Shown piece by piece: positions 44,872 through 52,760 of a stretch of DNA of 64,000 nt. Position 1 is the first letter of the stretch, and every line of letters starts with the position of its first letter. The notes under the pieces were generated by a model. It made no database searches and was not told the DNA's origin. It worked only from the letters and a program-made list of their open reading frames with translations. The stretch comes from JBCBTJ01 sp039818665 (GTDB lineage: Bacteria > Pseudomonadota > Alphaproteobacteria > Caulobacterales > Hyphomonadaceae). The stretch covers positions 9,894 to 73,893 of the forward strand of contig JBCBTJ010000008.1 in assembly GCA_039818665.1 (NCBI GenBank), in the 5' to 3' direction. The position numbers and the translations under genes are program-made.

Positions 44872-47085
44872 ATGTTTGCTCACGCCAGAAAATTCATCGC
44901 CGCGGCGGGCGTCGCCGCGCTCGCCGCCCTGCCGGCCGCCGCCGAGGAGGACGTGATCCTCGTGCTCGACGGGTCCGGCTCCATGTGGGGCCAGATCGAG
45001 GGCGAACCGAAGATCGCCATCGCGCGCGAGGTGACGGGCCAAGTGCTCGACGAGATGCCCGACGATCGCCGGCTCGGCCTCGTCGCTTATGGCCACAATC
45101 GAAAGGGCGACTGCAGCGACATCGAGACAATCGCCGAAGTGGGGGCGGACCGGACGGCGATCCGCGAGGCGGTGAACGCGCTGAACCCCAAGGGCAAGAC
45201 GCCGCTCAGCGCCTCGGTCCAATACGCAGCCGAGCAGCTGCGCTACACTGAGAACAAGGCCACGGTCATCCTCGTCAGCGACGGAGAGGAGACGTGCGAC
45301 TTGGACCCTTGCGCGGTCGGCACAGCGCTCGAAGAGGCGGGCGTCGACTTCACCGCGCATGTCATTGGCTTCGACATCGCCGAAGAGACCCAGCGCGCCC
45401 AGCTGCAGTGCTTGGCTGAGAATACGGGCGGGATCTATCTCAACGCTTCCAGCGCCGAGGAATTGTCCGACGCCCTGGAACAGACCGTCGTGGAAGCGCC
45501 GGAGGCCGGGCCCACGCGGCTCACGCTGCGCGCCACTGACTTGCAAAGCGGTCCGCTGATCGAAGCCGGCCTGAATTGGACGGTCCGACAAGCCGGCGGC
45601 GGCGAGGTGCTCTTCACGCAAGAGGACGCCGGGCCGACCGAGGCCGAGCTGCCGCCGGGCGTCTATGATGTGCTTGTCGCGCACCCGGCCGAGGACCTCT
45701 CTGGCGAAGCGCGCAATGTGGAGCTCAAGCTCGACCAGGAACGCACGGTCACCATCGCGCTCGAATACGATCTGGAGGCAACCGTCCGTACCGTGCCCGA
45801 GGAGGAAGGGCCCGTCAGCTCCGAGATCATCGTCTATTGGACCGGCCCGGACCGCGAGGGTGACTATGTCACCGTGGTCGAAGCCGATGCCAGTCCGGGC
45901 GGCTACCGGGACTATGAATACACGCGCGACGGCAATCCTTTGAAGCTGCGCCTGCCGCCGGACGCCGGCGAATATGAGGTGCGCTACGTGTTGTCGCGCC
46001 CGACGCGTGTGCTTGCGAGCGTCGCCATTGCGGCGACCGAGGTCGGCGCATCGCTGGACGCGGTCGATACCATCGCCGCCGGTTCGCCGTTCGAGGTGAC
46101 CTGGAACGGCCCGGCCTATGACGATGATTGGATCACCGTGGTCAAACCCGATGCGGGCGAGCGCGCCTACACCGACTATGAATACACGCGCCAAGGCAAT
46201 CCGTTGACGCTGAAAGCGCCGCTCGAGGCCGGCGACTATGAAGTGCGATACGTGCAGGCCGGTGACAAAGTCATCGCGCGGCGGCCGATTACGGTCACCG
46301 CGGTTGAGGCGGCGATCAGCGGCCCGGAGACCGCGCCGGCGGGCTCCTATCACCAGATTGAATGGGCCGGGCCGGGCACCGACCGCGACTGGATCACGGT
46401 GGTCAAACCCTCAGCCGGCGAGCGCGCCTACACGGACTATGAGTACACCCGCAAGGGCAATCCGCTCGAGCTGAAAATGCCGTTGGAGCCAGGGAACTAT
46501 GAGTTCCGCTATGTCCAAGAGGGCCGGAAAATCCTCGCCCGCCAACCCATTGTCATCTCGCCGGTTGAGGCGACGCTCACCGCGCCGGAAACGGTAGACG
46601 CCGGCGCTGCGGTCGACGTGTCCTGGACAGGCCCCGGCGAACGCCGCGACTGGATCACCGTGGTCGAGCCGAGCGCGCGCGAGAACGCCTACACGGACTA
46701 TGAATACGCGCGCGAAGGCGCGGTGCTGTCGATCAAGTCGCCACTCGAGCCCGGCGAATACGAGTATCGTTATGTGCTCGACGGCAAGCGCGTCATCGCC
46801 CGTCGGCCGGTGACGGTTCGCGATGTGTCAGCCACTCTGTCCGCCCCGTCCAGCGTCGCCGCTGAGGCGCGCTTCACAGTCGAATGGGACGGCCCGGCGA
46901 ACCAGCGCGATTTCATCACCGTCGCCGCGCCGGACGCGCGCGAGAACGCCTATACCGACTATGAGTATGCGCGGAACGGGTCGCCGCTGGAGCTCAAAGC
47001 GCCGGCCGAACCGGGTGACTACGAACTCCGTTTCGTGCTCGACGGCAAACGCGTGATCGCGCGACGGCCGATCACAGTGAACTGA
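44872..47085 (+). CDS. Secreted VWA protein with five tandem 87-residue repeats
   Basis: A 737-residue exported protein. The ATG at 44872 opens the signal MFAHARKFIAAAGVAALAALPAAAEE. The von Willebrand A domain (about residues 25-205) has a complete MIDAS: DGSGSMWG, GKTPLSASVQ and VSDGEETCD. A linker with a carboxypeptidase-regulatory-like beta domain follows (LPPGVYDVLVAHPAEDLSG). The rest is five consecutive units of exactly 87 residues from nucleotide 45778 to 47082, each carrying W-x-GP, a D-(W/F/Y)-(I/V)-T-V block, Y-(T/R)-DYEY and a final RYV...ITV-type strand. It is probably a surface or periplasmic adhesion or scaffold protein. I do not know a named family for the repeat. Confidence 0.9.
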   Translation: MFAHARKFIAAAGVAALAALPAAAEEDVILVLDGSGSMWGQIEGEPKIAIAREVTGQVLDEMPDDRRLGLVAYGHNRKGDCSDIETIAEVGADRTAIREAVNALNPKGKTPLSASVQYAAEQLRYTENKATVILVSDGEETCDLDPCAVGTALEEAGVDFTAHVIGFDIAEETQRAQLQCLAENTGGIYLNASSAEELSDALEQTVVEAPEAGPTRLTLRATDLQSGPLIEAGLNWTVRQAGGGEVLFTQEDAGPTEAELPPGVYDVLVAHPAEDLSGEARNVELKLDQERTVTIALEYDLEATVRTVPEEEGPVSSEIIVYWTGPDREGDYVTVVEADASPGGYRDYEYTRDGNPLKLRLPPDAGEYEVRYVLSRPTRVLASVAIAATEVGASLDAVDTIAAGSPFEVTWNGPAYDDDWITVVKPDAGERAYTDYEYTRQGNPLTLKAPLEAGDYEVRYVQAGDKVIARRPITVTAVEAAISGPETAPAGSYHQIEWAGPGTDRDWITVVKPSAGERAYTDYEYTRKGNPLELKMPLEPGNYEFRYVQEGRKILARQPIVISPVEATLTAPETVDAGAAVDVSWTGPGERRDWITVVEPSARENAYTDYEYAREGAVLSIKSPLEPGEYEYRYVLDGKRVIARRPVTVRDVSATLSAPSSVAAEARFTVEWDGPANQRDFITVAAPDARENAYTDYEYARNGSPLELKAPAEPGDYELRFVLDGKRVIARRPITVN
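45778..47082 (+). repeat. Five tandem 261-bp coding repeats
   Basis: The 3' part of the VWA gene consists of five in-frame units of 261 bases each, starting at 45778, 46039, 46300, 46561 and 46822. All encode 87 residues with no length variation. Units 2-5 share blocks such as DWITVV, YTDYEY, LEPG(N/D/E)YE and VIARRPITV; unit 1 is the most diverged. The DNA copies differ at many positions, so this is an old protein duplication kept in register by selection rather than a recent expansion. Confidence 0.9.
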
Positions 47086-47096
47086 GACAAGGCGGC

Positions 47097-47120
47097 GGCG
47101 CGGGGACGCGTCCCCGCGCC
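47097..47120. terminator. Perfect GC-rich palindrome between convergent genes
   Basis: A 24-base perfect inverted repeat (GGCGCGGGGACG and its complement) lies between the VWA gene stop and the selenoprotein stop. It could fold to a strong hairpin in either transcript. No clear U-tract follows in either direction, so intrinsic termination is uncertain; it may instead stabilise or pause transcripts. Confidence 0.45.
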
Positions 47121-47127
47121 GGGCGTA

Positions 47128-47646
47128 TCAGTCTTTCAGCGCCGAGAGAACGGCGTCGCAAACGCCTTCGGCCTTGGCCCGCATCTCATCATCCGTCGCG
47201 TCTTGGATCGGATGATCGACTAGCACGTAGCGCGCGGCCTCCATGCCGAGCGCTTTGCGTTGGGTGTCTGCGGCTTGGTCAAACTCGCTCGACGCGATCG
47301 AGACCGCCGGGACGCCTTGGATTTCAAACCATACAGTGTCGTGCAGACTGCACGTCGTGCATGATCCTCAATCGGCGAGCGCTTCGACGACGAAATCGCA
47401 CTGGTCGCGGATTTCGCGTCGGAGGTCGTCCGGGCACGGCTTGGTGAAGGTCGGTTTGGCGTAGCGCTTGACCGCCACCTCCGGCAGCCGCTCGCTGATC
47501 AGGCCCTCGAGCCGGTCGAGCAGCACGTCGCCGCGCGGCTTTCGAATGTCGAGCAAGCCGACGACGCCGGTCACCGCGCCCTTGCGGGGCGTGATCTGTC
47601 GTTCGACGGGGACCCGTTCATCGGTCGGGTCCAGGATGGTCGTCAT
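47128..47646 (-). CDS. UGSC-family selenoprotein (in-frame TGA = Sec93)
   Basis: A 172-residue protein read through one in-frame TGA at 47368-47370. The N-terminal 92 codons (MTTILDPTDERVPVERQITP ... CDFVVEALAD) are directly followed by U-G-S-C-T-T-C-S-L-H-D, then TVWFEIQGVPAVSIASSEFDQ, and finally a helix to the stop at 47128. The U-G-S-C motif defines a known but poorly characterised selenoprotein family of marine and soil bacteria. The Sec lies in a likely redox site (U-x2-C-x2-C, Cys96 and Cys99). A GGAGGCGCCC site precedes the ATG. A thioredoxin-fold gene lies 27 bases upstream, and selA, selB and tRNA-Sec are on the same strand, so decoding is credible. A gene caller would stop at residue 92. 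Confidence 0.92.
47340..47354 (-). promoter_or_regulatory. Bacterial SECIS hairpin in the UGSC gene
   Basis: On the minus strand, 13 bases after the TGA, the sequence CGTGCAGTCTGCACG can form a six-base-pair stem (CGTGCA with TGCACG) with the three-base apex GTC. The E. coli fdhF SECIS apex, GCAGGUCUGC, is almost the same, and its distance from UGA is similar. Bacterial SelB binds this type of hairpin through a bulged U and a GU in the loop. Base pairing and position are read directly from the sequence; binding is inferred. Confidence 0.75.
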
Positions 47647-47673
47647 GGGCGCCTCCTTATTCTCCGTTTGATC

Positions 47674-49245
47674 CTAATCTACCTCGATCTTTCGCGAGAC
47701 CGAAACCGAGCCGATCGGGCCGGTCGCCCAGCCGTGGAAGGCGCCGGAGAACTTGCCCGCATCGGAGCCGGCGACCGCGATGTGGATGTAACTCTCATCG
47801 CGAAACTTCGGGGCGAGGCTGTCGAGCTGGTCTTCGGTGAGCGTGTCCGCGACCGCCGGCGGCAAGCCGGCGCCGGAGCGCGCGTCGCGCAACATCTCCC
47901 GCATGGGCCTTTGGGTGACCTCTTGAATGCGCTGACGCAACCGCGCCTTCGAGTACGCTCCGCCGCTCATCAGCGTGTCCAGATGCTCCGGGCAGACGAC
48001 CAGCAACGCATCGACCGGCAGCATGTGCGCCTTGGGCAAGAACACCCCTTCCAGACCCAAGCCGAGCGAGCCCGCGATCTGGTCCGGCTCGCGCGATTCT
48101 TGATCCACGATCAGCGTCGGCCCGCTCGTCATCGCGAACACCGTGACGACGCTGTCTTCGGCCTTGAAGCCCCGCTCCACGTGCAGCGGCTCCCAGGGCG
48201 AGCGCTCCTCCCATTCGGCGAAGCACATGGTGTATTTCATCGGATTGGAGAGCGTGGACCGCTCCACGCCCTCCGGCTTGGCGCCGCCGACGTTCCGCAC
48301 GATCAGGCGCAGCGCCCGTCCAATCGTCGCGTTCGCCCGATTGCCCGCGCCGAGGGCCGCCAGCTTCATATTCATGCCAATTCGTTCGCGGATCGGGCCG
48401 TTGACGACGATCACCGGCGAGGCGCCCATCGTCGTCGCCAGCACGCCGTGCATGTTGAACGCGTCGGTGCAAACCGCTTCGACCGCCGCGATCACAACGG
48501 GCAGGTATTCGGGCTTGCAGCCCGCCATCACGGCGTTGATCGCGATCTTCTCGACTGTGGCGGGCCCCATATTGGGCGGCATCTCAGCCACCACGTCCTG
48601 CGCGCCGCGATGCGTGCCGTCGAGCATCCGCATGACCCGTTCCGGCGTCGGCGGGATCAGCGGCAAGCCGTCGGAGAAGCCCTGGTCGAATAAGAACTCA
48701 TGAACGTCGTCGGCGCTGGCGATCTCGATCCGGCGCGAACGGATCGGGCTGCCTTCGGCTTCGGCGCGGAGACGATCGTTCACCTCGGGATCGAGATGCT
48801 TCGACCCGCAGCCGGGCCGCCATTCGGGATAGGCCGCCCAGTCCACTTCCGCCTCGCCGCCCATCGTCTCGGCGAGGGCTTTCCATTCCTCGCGGACAAA
48901 ACCCGTAACTTCGTGCATGGAGCGCCCCTCGCCATCCGTCCAGAAGGCCGAGGGCACCGTATCGATGTCCCAGGCGAAGGAGGTCGTGCAGCCGGATTCG
49001 TCGAGGATCGGCTGCGGTAGCGCGTATTGGTCTTGAAGCTTTTGATTGCCGACGGCGGTCTGACCGAGCACCAGGATGTCCGCCGCTTCGCCGTGGGCCA
49101 CCTGAAACGCCTTCAGGATCGGCATGACGAGATTGCAGGTCGGGCAATCCTCTTTGACGAAACACACAAGCGCCGGCCGGCCGCTCGGAAACGCGCGGGT
49201 CTCGCCGTTGAGATCAGCAAGCGCGAATGCGGGCCGGGCGGACAT
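47674..49245 (-). CDS. Thioredoxin-fold protein with large unknown domain, partner of UGSC
   Basis: A 523-residue protein. Residues about 1-130 resemble a peroxiredoxin/TlpA-like thioredoxin domain: ALADLNGETRAFPSGRPALVCFVKEDCPTCNLVMPILKAF, with the redox pair Cys34 and Cys37 as CPTC, and DIDTVPSAFW with a cis-Pro-like position. Residues about 160-523 form a second domain that I cannot name, containing FSDGLPLIPPTPERVMRMLDG, ATTMGASPVIVVNGPIR, LGAGNRANATIGRALRLIVRNVGG and PWEPLHVERGF. It lies 45 bases after tRNA-Sec and 27 before the UGSC gene, so it is probably its redox partner. No signal peptide is seen. The C-terminal domain could be a substrate-binding or catalytic unit. Confidence 0.85.
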   Translation of the reverse strand: MSARPAFALADLNGETRAFPSGRPALVCFVKEDCPTCNLVMPILKAFQVAHGEAADILVLGQTAVGNQKLQDQYALPQPILDESGCTTSFAWDIDTVPSAFWTDGEGRSMHEVTGFVREEWKALAETMGGEAEVDWAAYPEWRPGCGSKHLDPEVNDRLRAEAEGSPIRSRRIEIASADDVHEFLFDQGFSDGLPLIPPTPERVMRMLDGTHRGAQDVVAEMPPNMGPATVEKIAINAVMAGCKPEYLPVVIAAVEAVCTDAFNMHGVLATTMGASPVIVVNGPIRERIGMNMKLAALGAGNRANATIGRALRLIVRNVGGAKPEGVERSTLSNPMKYTMCFAEWEERSPWEPLHVERGFKAEDSVVTVFAMTSGPTLIVDQESREPDQIAGSLGLGLEGVFLPKAHMLPVDALLVVCPEHLDTLMSGGAYSKARLRQRIQEVTQRPMREMLRDARSGAGLPPAVADTLTEDQLDSLAPKFRDESYIHIAVAGSDAGKFSGAFHGWATGPIGSVSVSRKIEVD

Positions 49246-49290
49246 GGCCGCATTGGGCGGGGCGTTGGCGGATTTGTCCAGGGCGGCGGC

Positions 49291-49385
49291 TGGCGGAGAC
49301 GGATGGGAATCGAACCCACCACGCGCCTCTTCGACGCGTCACTGGTTTTGAAGACCAGGGAAGCCACCAGACTCCATTCGCCTCC
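49291..49385 (-). tRNA. selC: Selenocysteine tRNA (anticodon TCA)
   Basis: A 95-base tRNA with encoded CCA. The acceptor stem is GGAGGCG with CGTCTCC (one G-U pair), the discriminator is G, and the anticodon arm is CTGGT-CTTCAAA-ACCAG with TCA for UGA. The D-arm region is long, the variable arm is long (near TGACGCG ... GCGCGTGG), and the T arm carries GGTTCGATTCC. Length and shape match tRNA-Sec of E. coli (also 95 bases) and not any ordinary tRNA. It lies 24 bases downstream of selB and upstream of the thioredoxin-fold gene on the same strand. Confidence 0.95.
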
Positions 49386-49409
49386 GCACACGCCGGACCC
49401 TAGTGCGCG

Positions 49410-51293
49410 CTAGCGCCCCGTCAAACGCCGCACATCGCCATTGCGGACCGTGAGGCCTTTTTTGTCGAAATGCTCCAAGATCGGCACGATGTATTTCCGG
49501 GTGGTCTCCAGAACGGCGCGCGCCTCGCCGGTCTTGAACTCGGTCGGCGGGGGGAAAGCTTTGGAGAGGGCGTCGTAGGCGGCGTCCAGCGCCTCGGCGT
49601 GAAAGAACAGCACCTTCTTCAGGGAGACATTGCGAAGCGCGATGGCGGCGCCGGAGCGCAACAAGACCCCGATGAGATCTTCACTCGCGCCGTCGATCTC
49701 AGCGAGGTCCGGAGGCGCGGCGCCGCCGGCCCGCAGCGCCGCTTCCAACTGCTCGAGCGCTGACCGGTCCGCACCAGACATGGCGGCGCGCGGATCGCGC
49801 CCCGCGAGGCTGACATCCGCATCGCGCAGCACGATGTCGCCTCGGCTCCCAAGGCTTTGCTCGGCATAGGCGACCAGCGGTTCGGGGAACCGCGCCGCCA
49901 GAGCCGCCCGGATCTCAGCAGCCGGCGCGGCGGTTCGGGCGGAGTTGTCCTGATGATAGGTATCGAGCGTCGCCAAATAGGCCGCCCGCGCGGCTTCGGC
50001 GGCCTGTCTGTCCGCTAGCATATCTCCGGGCACGGAGTTATAATCCGTAGACAGATCTTTGAGAACTGTCTCGAGAGGGAGGCGCGCCAATCGGGCGGCG
50101 TCCGCCGCTCGGATCAGGCCGCCGTCCTCTTTCGCGAGGACCGCCGCGATCTCAGAGAGCTGTCCGCCCTCGGCCGCGCTCAGGGTTCGGACGCGACGCG
50201 CGTCCCCGCGCCGCGCGGGCGCCGCTTGCGGGTCGAGCACGACGGCCCCGCCAATGGTCTCAGCCGGCGAGACGCGCCGCAGGACCGCGCGCTGGCCGGC
50301 GAACGCCGCGACGGGTTCAGCGAACCGCAGCTGAACCATGCCCCGCTCGCCGGGTTCGATGGCCTTCGCCTCCAACACCCGCGCGGACGCCGCGCCGCTA
50401 AAGGTTCCGAGCATCACGCGCACATCGTCCATGTGCTTCAGCGGGCGCGCGGCCTCCTTTAGAAGCGAGACCGACACATCGAGCTGAGCCGACGCCGCGA
50501 ACACGCCCGGCGCGCAGACCACATCGCCCCGCCGAACGGCGTCGGCGGGGACGCCGCGGAGGTTCAGCGCCGTGCGTCCGCCGGGCTCGGCGCGGTCGAC
50601 TTCGGCGCCGTGTTGCTGAATCGCGCGCGCGACGGTCTCCTGACCTTGAGGTTCGATGACCGCGGACGCGCCGGAGTCGACCGTCCCGCCGAGCAAGGTT
50701 CCGGTTACAATCGTGCCGACGCCCGGCGCGGAAAAGATGCTGTCGATGGGAAGAAAAAATCCGCCAAGGCGCGTACCCGCGCCAGCGTCCGAAACCAGCG
50801 CCTCGAGCGACGCGTTCAACCCGTCCAGTCCCTCGCCCGTCTCTGCTGAAACCGGAACAATCGGCGCGTCGCCCAACCGCGTCGACGCCAGAATGGTCTC
50901 GATCTCGCCCCGCCGCGCTTCGCGCTCTTCCGGCGAGGCCAAATCCGCCTTGCTCATCGCCACAACGCCATGCTCGACGCCGAGCAGATCGGCGATCCGC
51001 AAATGCTCCAAGGTCTGCGGTTGGGGTCCATCCGCGGCCGAAACGACCAGCAAGACGGCGCGCGCGCCGGTGACGCCGGACACCGTGGCGCGGATGAAAT
51101 CCTCATGGCCGGGCGCGTCGATGAAATCCACCGTTCCGGACGGATAGGCGCGATGGGCGAAGCCGAGCGCGATCGACAGGCCGCGCGCTTTCTCCTCTTT
51201 CAATCGATCCGTATCGACGCCCGTCAGCGCACGGACCAAGCTGGTCTTGCCATGGTCCACATGCCCGATCACCGCGACCGCGCAAGTCGTCAC
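49410..51293 (-). CDS. selB: Selenocysteine-specific elongation factor SelB
   Basis: A 627-residue translation factor that delivers Sec-tRNA to UGA codons marked by a SECIS. The GTG at 51293 overlaps the selA stop as GTGA and gives VTTCAVAVIGHVDHGKTSLVRALTGVDTDRLKEEKARGLSIALGFA, a typical SelB start; the longer frame to 51638 is antisense-like. G motifs are GHVDHGKT, DAPGHEDF and MSKAD. EF-Tu-like domains 2 and 3 follow, and the last 200 residues are winged-helix repeats ending RKYIVPILEHFDKKGLTVRNGDVRRLTG, the SECIS-binding WH4 end. Its presence with tRNA-Sec strongly supports active UGA recoding. Confidence 0.97.
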   Translation of the reverse strand: MTTCAVAVIGHVDHGKTSLVRALTGVDTDRLKEEKARGLSIALGFAHRAYPSGTVDFIDAPGHEDFIRATVSGVTGARAVLLVVSAADGPQPQTLEHLRIADLLGVEHGVVAMSKADLASPEEREARRGEIETILASTRLGDAPIVPVSAETGEGLDGLNASLEALVSDAGAGTRLGGFFLPIDSIFSAPGVGTIVTGTLLGGTVDSGASAVIEPQGQETVARAIQQHGAEVDRAEPGGRTALNLRGVPADAVRRGDVVCAPGVFAASAQLDVSVSLLKEAARPLKHMDDVRVMLGTFSGAASARVLEAKAIEPGERGMVQLRFAEPVAAFAGQRAVLRRVSPAETIGGAVVLDPQAAPARRGDARRVRTLSAAEGGQLSEIAAVLAKEDGGLIRAADAARLARLPLETVLKDLSTDYNSVPGDMLADRQAAEAARAAYLATLDTYHQDNSARTAAPAAEIRAALAARFPEPLVAYAEQSLGSRGDIVLRDADVSLAGRDPRAAMSGADRSALEQLEAALRAGGAAPPDLAEIDGASEDLIGVLLRSGAAIALRNVSLKKVLFFHAEALDAAYDALSKAFPPPTEFKTGEARAVLETTRKYIVPILEHFDKKGLTVRNGDVRRLTGR

Positions 51294-52681
51294 GCTCGAA
51301 GCGCCCCGCGCACGGCGTCGCGAATGGCCGCACAATCCTCGTCGCGCACCGCGCGCATGTCGAGCTGCACCTCGCCGTCCGCGATCCGTGCGACCACAGG
51401 CGGGTCGGCCTGTCGCAGCTGCGCGGCCAAGCGGTCCGGCGGCAGTGCGACAGCGCCCAGCTTCACCACGAAGCTCGCCACGCCGTGCTGGGGCAACGCG
51501 CCGCCGCCGGCATGGGCGGTGCTGGGCGCGATCGCCGCAGCGCAGGCGCCATCCTGGTTCAACAACTCCGCAAGCTTGGACGCCCGCGCTTCCACGGTTT
51601 CGACTGGCGCCGATAAAGCCTGCAGCACCGGGATGCATTGCAGCGGATCATGGGGCGGCCGATAGAGCCGCAGCGTTGCCTCGAGCGCTGCGAGGGACAA
51701 TTTGTCGATCCGCATGGCGCGCAGCATGGGATGCTTGCGCAGCCGCCCGACCACGTCTTCGCGCCCGGCGATGATCCCGGCCTGCGGTCCGCCCAAGAGC
51801 TTGTCTCCGGAGAACATCACAAGGTCGACGCCGGCTTTCAGAATATCACCCACCACAGGCTCGTCCGGCAGCCCATGCTCGGAAAGATCGATGAGGACGC
51901 CGCTGCCAAGATCCTCGACAAGGACCAGGCCCCGTTCGCGAGCCAAAGCTGAGAGATCGGCGCGCGACGGCGCCGCGGTGAAGCCGACAATGCGGAAATT
52001 GCTCGTATGGCTTTTGAGGAGGACCGCCGTCTCCTCGCCGATCGCCTGTTCGTAATCGGCGCGCTTCGTCTTGTTCGTCGCGCCGACTTCGACAAGCCGG
52101 GCGCCGCTTTGCCGAATCACGTCGGGCAGACGGAAGGAGCCGCCGATCTCGATCAGCTCGCCGCGGGACGCGACCACGTCTCGTCCGCTCGCCAGCGCGG
52201 TCAGGCTTAGCAGCACCGCCGCGGCGCAATTGTTGACCACAATCGCCGCGTCGGCGCCGGTGAGCTCGCAAATCAGCGTTTCGACATGCGTGTAGCGCGA
52301 GCCCCGCTCGCCCGTTTCCAGATCCATTTCGAGATTTGAATAGCCGGCGGCGACCGCTTGGATCGCCTCCAAAGCTTCGGGCGCGAGCGGCGCGCGGCCG
52401 AGATTGGTGTGGATGATGATCCCGGTCGCATTGATCGCGCCGCGCAGATTGGCGCGCCGGCCCGCTTCGATCCGCTCGGCCACCGCGTCGGCGAACGCGT
52501 CGCCTGCGAACGAGGGCGGCCGCTCAAGCGCGCCGGTCCGCAGCGCGTCACGGATCTCAGCCAGCGCCGCCCGCAGAGCGTCCACGGTTTCGGGCCGGCT
52601 ATAGCGCTCCGCCAAGGCGGCGACGCCGGGTGTCTCCAGCAGAGCCTGGACCTGCGGCAGCTGGCGCAGCGCGTCGCTCAA
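51290..52681 (-). CDS. selA: L-seryl-tRNA(Sec) selenium transferase SelA
   Basis: A 463-residue PLP enzyme that turns Ser-tRNA-Sec into Sec-tRNA-Sec using selenophosphate. The TTG at 52681 is chosen because it gives MSDALRQLPQVQALLETPGVAALAE, the standard SelA N-terminus, and the same total length as E. coli SelA. An AAGGA site lies about 10 bases upstream. Key blocks are INATGIIIHTNLGRAPLA, YSNLEMDLETGERGSRY, and VDLVMFSGDKLLGGPQAGII with the PLP Lys294. It is followed by selB with a 4-base overlap. selD, which supplies selenophosphate, is not visible in this window. Confidence 0.97.
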   Translation of the reverse strand: MSDALRQLPQVQALLETPGVAALAERYSRPETVDALRAALAEIRDALRTGALERPPSFAGDAFADAVAERIEAGRRANLRGAINATGIIIHTNLGRAPLAPEALEAIQAVAAGYSNLEMDLETGERGSRYTHVETLICELTGADAAIVVNNCAAAVLLSLTALASGRDVVASRGELIEIGGSFRLPDVIRQSGARLVEVGATNKTKRADYEQAIGEETAVLLKSHTSNFRIVGFTAAPSRADLSALARERGLVLVEDLGSGVLIDLSEHGLPDEPVVGDILKAGVDLVMFSGDKLLGGPQAGIIAGREDVVGRLRKHPMLRAMRIDKLSLAALEATLRLYRPPHDPLQCIPVLQALSAPVETVEARASKLAELLNQDGACAAAIAPSTAHAGGGALPQHGVASFVVKLGAVALPPDRLAAQLRQADPPVVARIADGEVQLDMRAVRDEDCAAIRDAVRGALRA

Positions 52682-52760
52682 TGCGGATCCCGTCCTTCTG
52701 CAACCCCGAATGAGCGCTACAGTAGGCAAGACCGCTCCAACATCAACGCCGGAGCCGGAT

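Noticed and set aside
47128..47646. Nonsense mutation or pseudogene at the TGA of the UGSC gene
   Set aside because: The TGA is in the family's defining motif, the frame stays coding on both sides, an fdhF-like hairpin follows, and selA, selB and tRNA-Sec lie in the same run.
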